Shown one piece after another: positions 9,373-10,000 of a DNA stretch of 10,000 bases (positions within the stretch are counted from its first letter, which is position 1; the number at the start of each line of letters is the position of its first letter). The notes below the pieces were generated by a model that searched no databases, was not told the DNA's origin, and was given only the letters and a program-made list of their open reading frames with translations. Source of the stretch: Halocaridina rubra (lineage: Eukaryota > Arthropoda > Malacostraca > Decapoda > Atyidae). The position numbers were made by a program, and so were the translations under genes. The DNA is taken from contig JAXCGZ010001889.1 in assembly GCA_037179515.1 (NCBI GenBank), positions 310,001 to 320,000 of the forward strand, in the 5' to 3' direction.

Positions 9373-10000
9373 TGGACTTTTATGGACTTAGAGAAAACGT
9401 ATGACAGGGTAGATAGAAAGGGGTTGTGGAGGGTGTTGCGACTGTATGGAATAAGAAGAAGTACTGTATGTTGAATGCGGTGAAAAATTTTTACATGAAT
9501 AGTAGACCGTGTGTGAGAGTTGGGAATGGTATGAGTGATTGGTTTGAGGTGAATGTAGGGTTACGTCAAGGTTGTGTAATGTCGCCATGGTTGCTTAATG
9601 TGTATATGGATGGAGTGGTATGGAATGTAAATGAAAGGGTATTAGACAGAGGCTTGGAACTAGTGGGTGAGGATGGAATGTTGTGGAACTTGAATTAGTT
9701 GCAATTTTCGGATGATACTGTTCTGGTGTCTGATGCTGAAAATGAATTGAATCATTTGGTGACTGAGTTTATTAGTGTGTGTGAAAGAAGGAAGTTGCGG
9801 GTGAATATTGGTAAAAGTAAAGTCAAGAGATGCACGAGGAGTGTTAATGTTGGCAGATTGAATGTAGGGGTGAATGGGAAGTTGCTTGAAGAAGTTGAGA
9901 GTTTTAAGTATCTGGGGTCGCTGTATCAAGGAGTGGACGAGTTGATGTAGAGGTAAATCACAGAGTGAATAAGCAAGTAAATGTCTAATTGGGTTGAAAA
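9372..10000 (+). pseudogene. 5'-truncated non-LTR retrotransposon reverse transcriptase, broken, runs off the window
   Basis: The fragment carries the palm half of a LINE-type reverse transcriptase. Motif A is [17 protein letters not shown] (usual A before Y is T), motif B is VGLRQGCVMSPWLLNVYMD, and motif C is FSDD (usually FADD), followed by GKSKV and FKYLGSLY. Copying RNA into DNA at the insertion site is the family role. This copy is dead: the frame changes between 9454 and 9470, a TAG stands at 9696-9698 where related proteins have a residue just before the FADD box, and further frame changes occur near 9940 and 9971. The endonuclease, fingers region and motifs before A are absent, replaced by the (TTA)n tract. 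The C-terminal end lies beyond the window. Clade not assigned. Confidence 0.88.

Overview
The window looks like nuclear DNA of an arthropod, most probably a decapod crustacean (a penaeid shrimp would fit best). This is inferred from the very high load of perfect microsatellites ((TA)n, (TAA)n, (GT)n, (GA)n, roughly 15% of the window), three tRNA-derived SINEs, two inverted-repeat (MITE-like) elements and decayed non-LTR retrotransposon pieces. There is no prokaryotic gene organisation. Nearly all long open frames are translations of simple repeats and are not genes.

The one host gene I can support is on the minus strand at 1743-2453. It has two coding exons. Exon 1 (2394-2453) encodes a clean secretory signal peptide and ends in a GTAAGA donor. 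Exon 2 (1743-1913) follows a TTCGCAG acceptor and encodes a six-cysteine block ending in CC plus a strongly acidic tail. The exons join in frame (phase 0) into a 76-residue secreted precursor. The 480-bp intron is largely trinucleotide repeat. I do not recognise the family; the layout resembles defensin-like or disulfide-knot secreted peptides.

Layout: 1-840 AT-rich, one (TA)n; 841-1058 plus-strand SINE; 1375-1523 compound repeat; 1743-2453 secreted-peptide gene; 2518-2523 possible promoter element; 2666-2926 (TA)n joined to the tail of a minus-strand SINE; 3118-3349 near-perfect 232-bp palindrome; 3931-4051 (GT)36(GA)18; 4370-4516 minus-strand remnant of a LINE ORF2 C-terminus; 5303-5752 minus-strand segment whose core is repeated, inverted, at 8157-8273; 6142-6322 second minus-strand SINE with a perfect 13-bp target-site duplication; 6748-6829 (TA)41; 7194-7396 second inverted-repeat element; 7425-7496 (TAA)24; 7632-7829 self-complementary (CT)(TA)(GA) block; 8750-8953 (TA)n/(GT)n; 9158-9371 (TTA)n butting directly onto a broken reverse transcriptase that runs off the window end.

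Apart from the peptide gene, the region is best read as intergenic DNA built from successive mobile-element insertions, several of which touch or seem to have seeded microsatellites.
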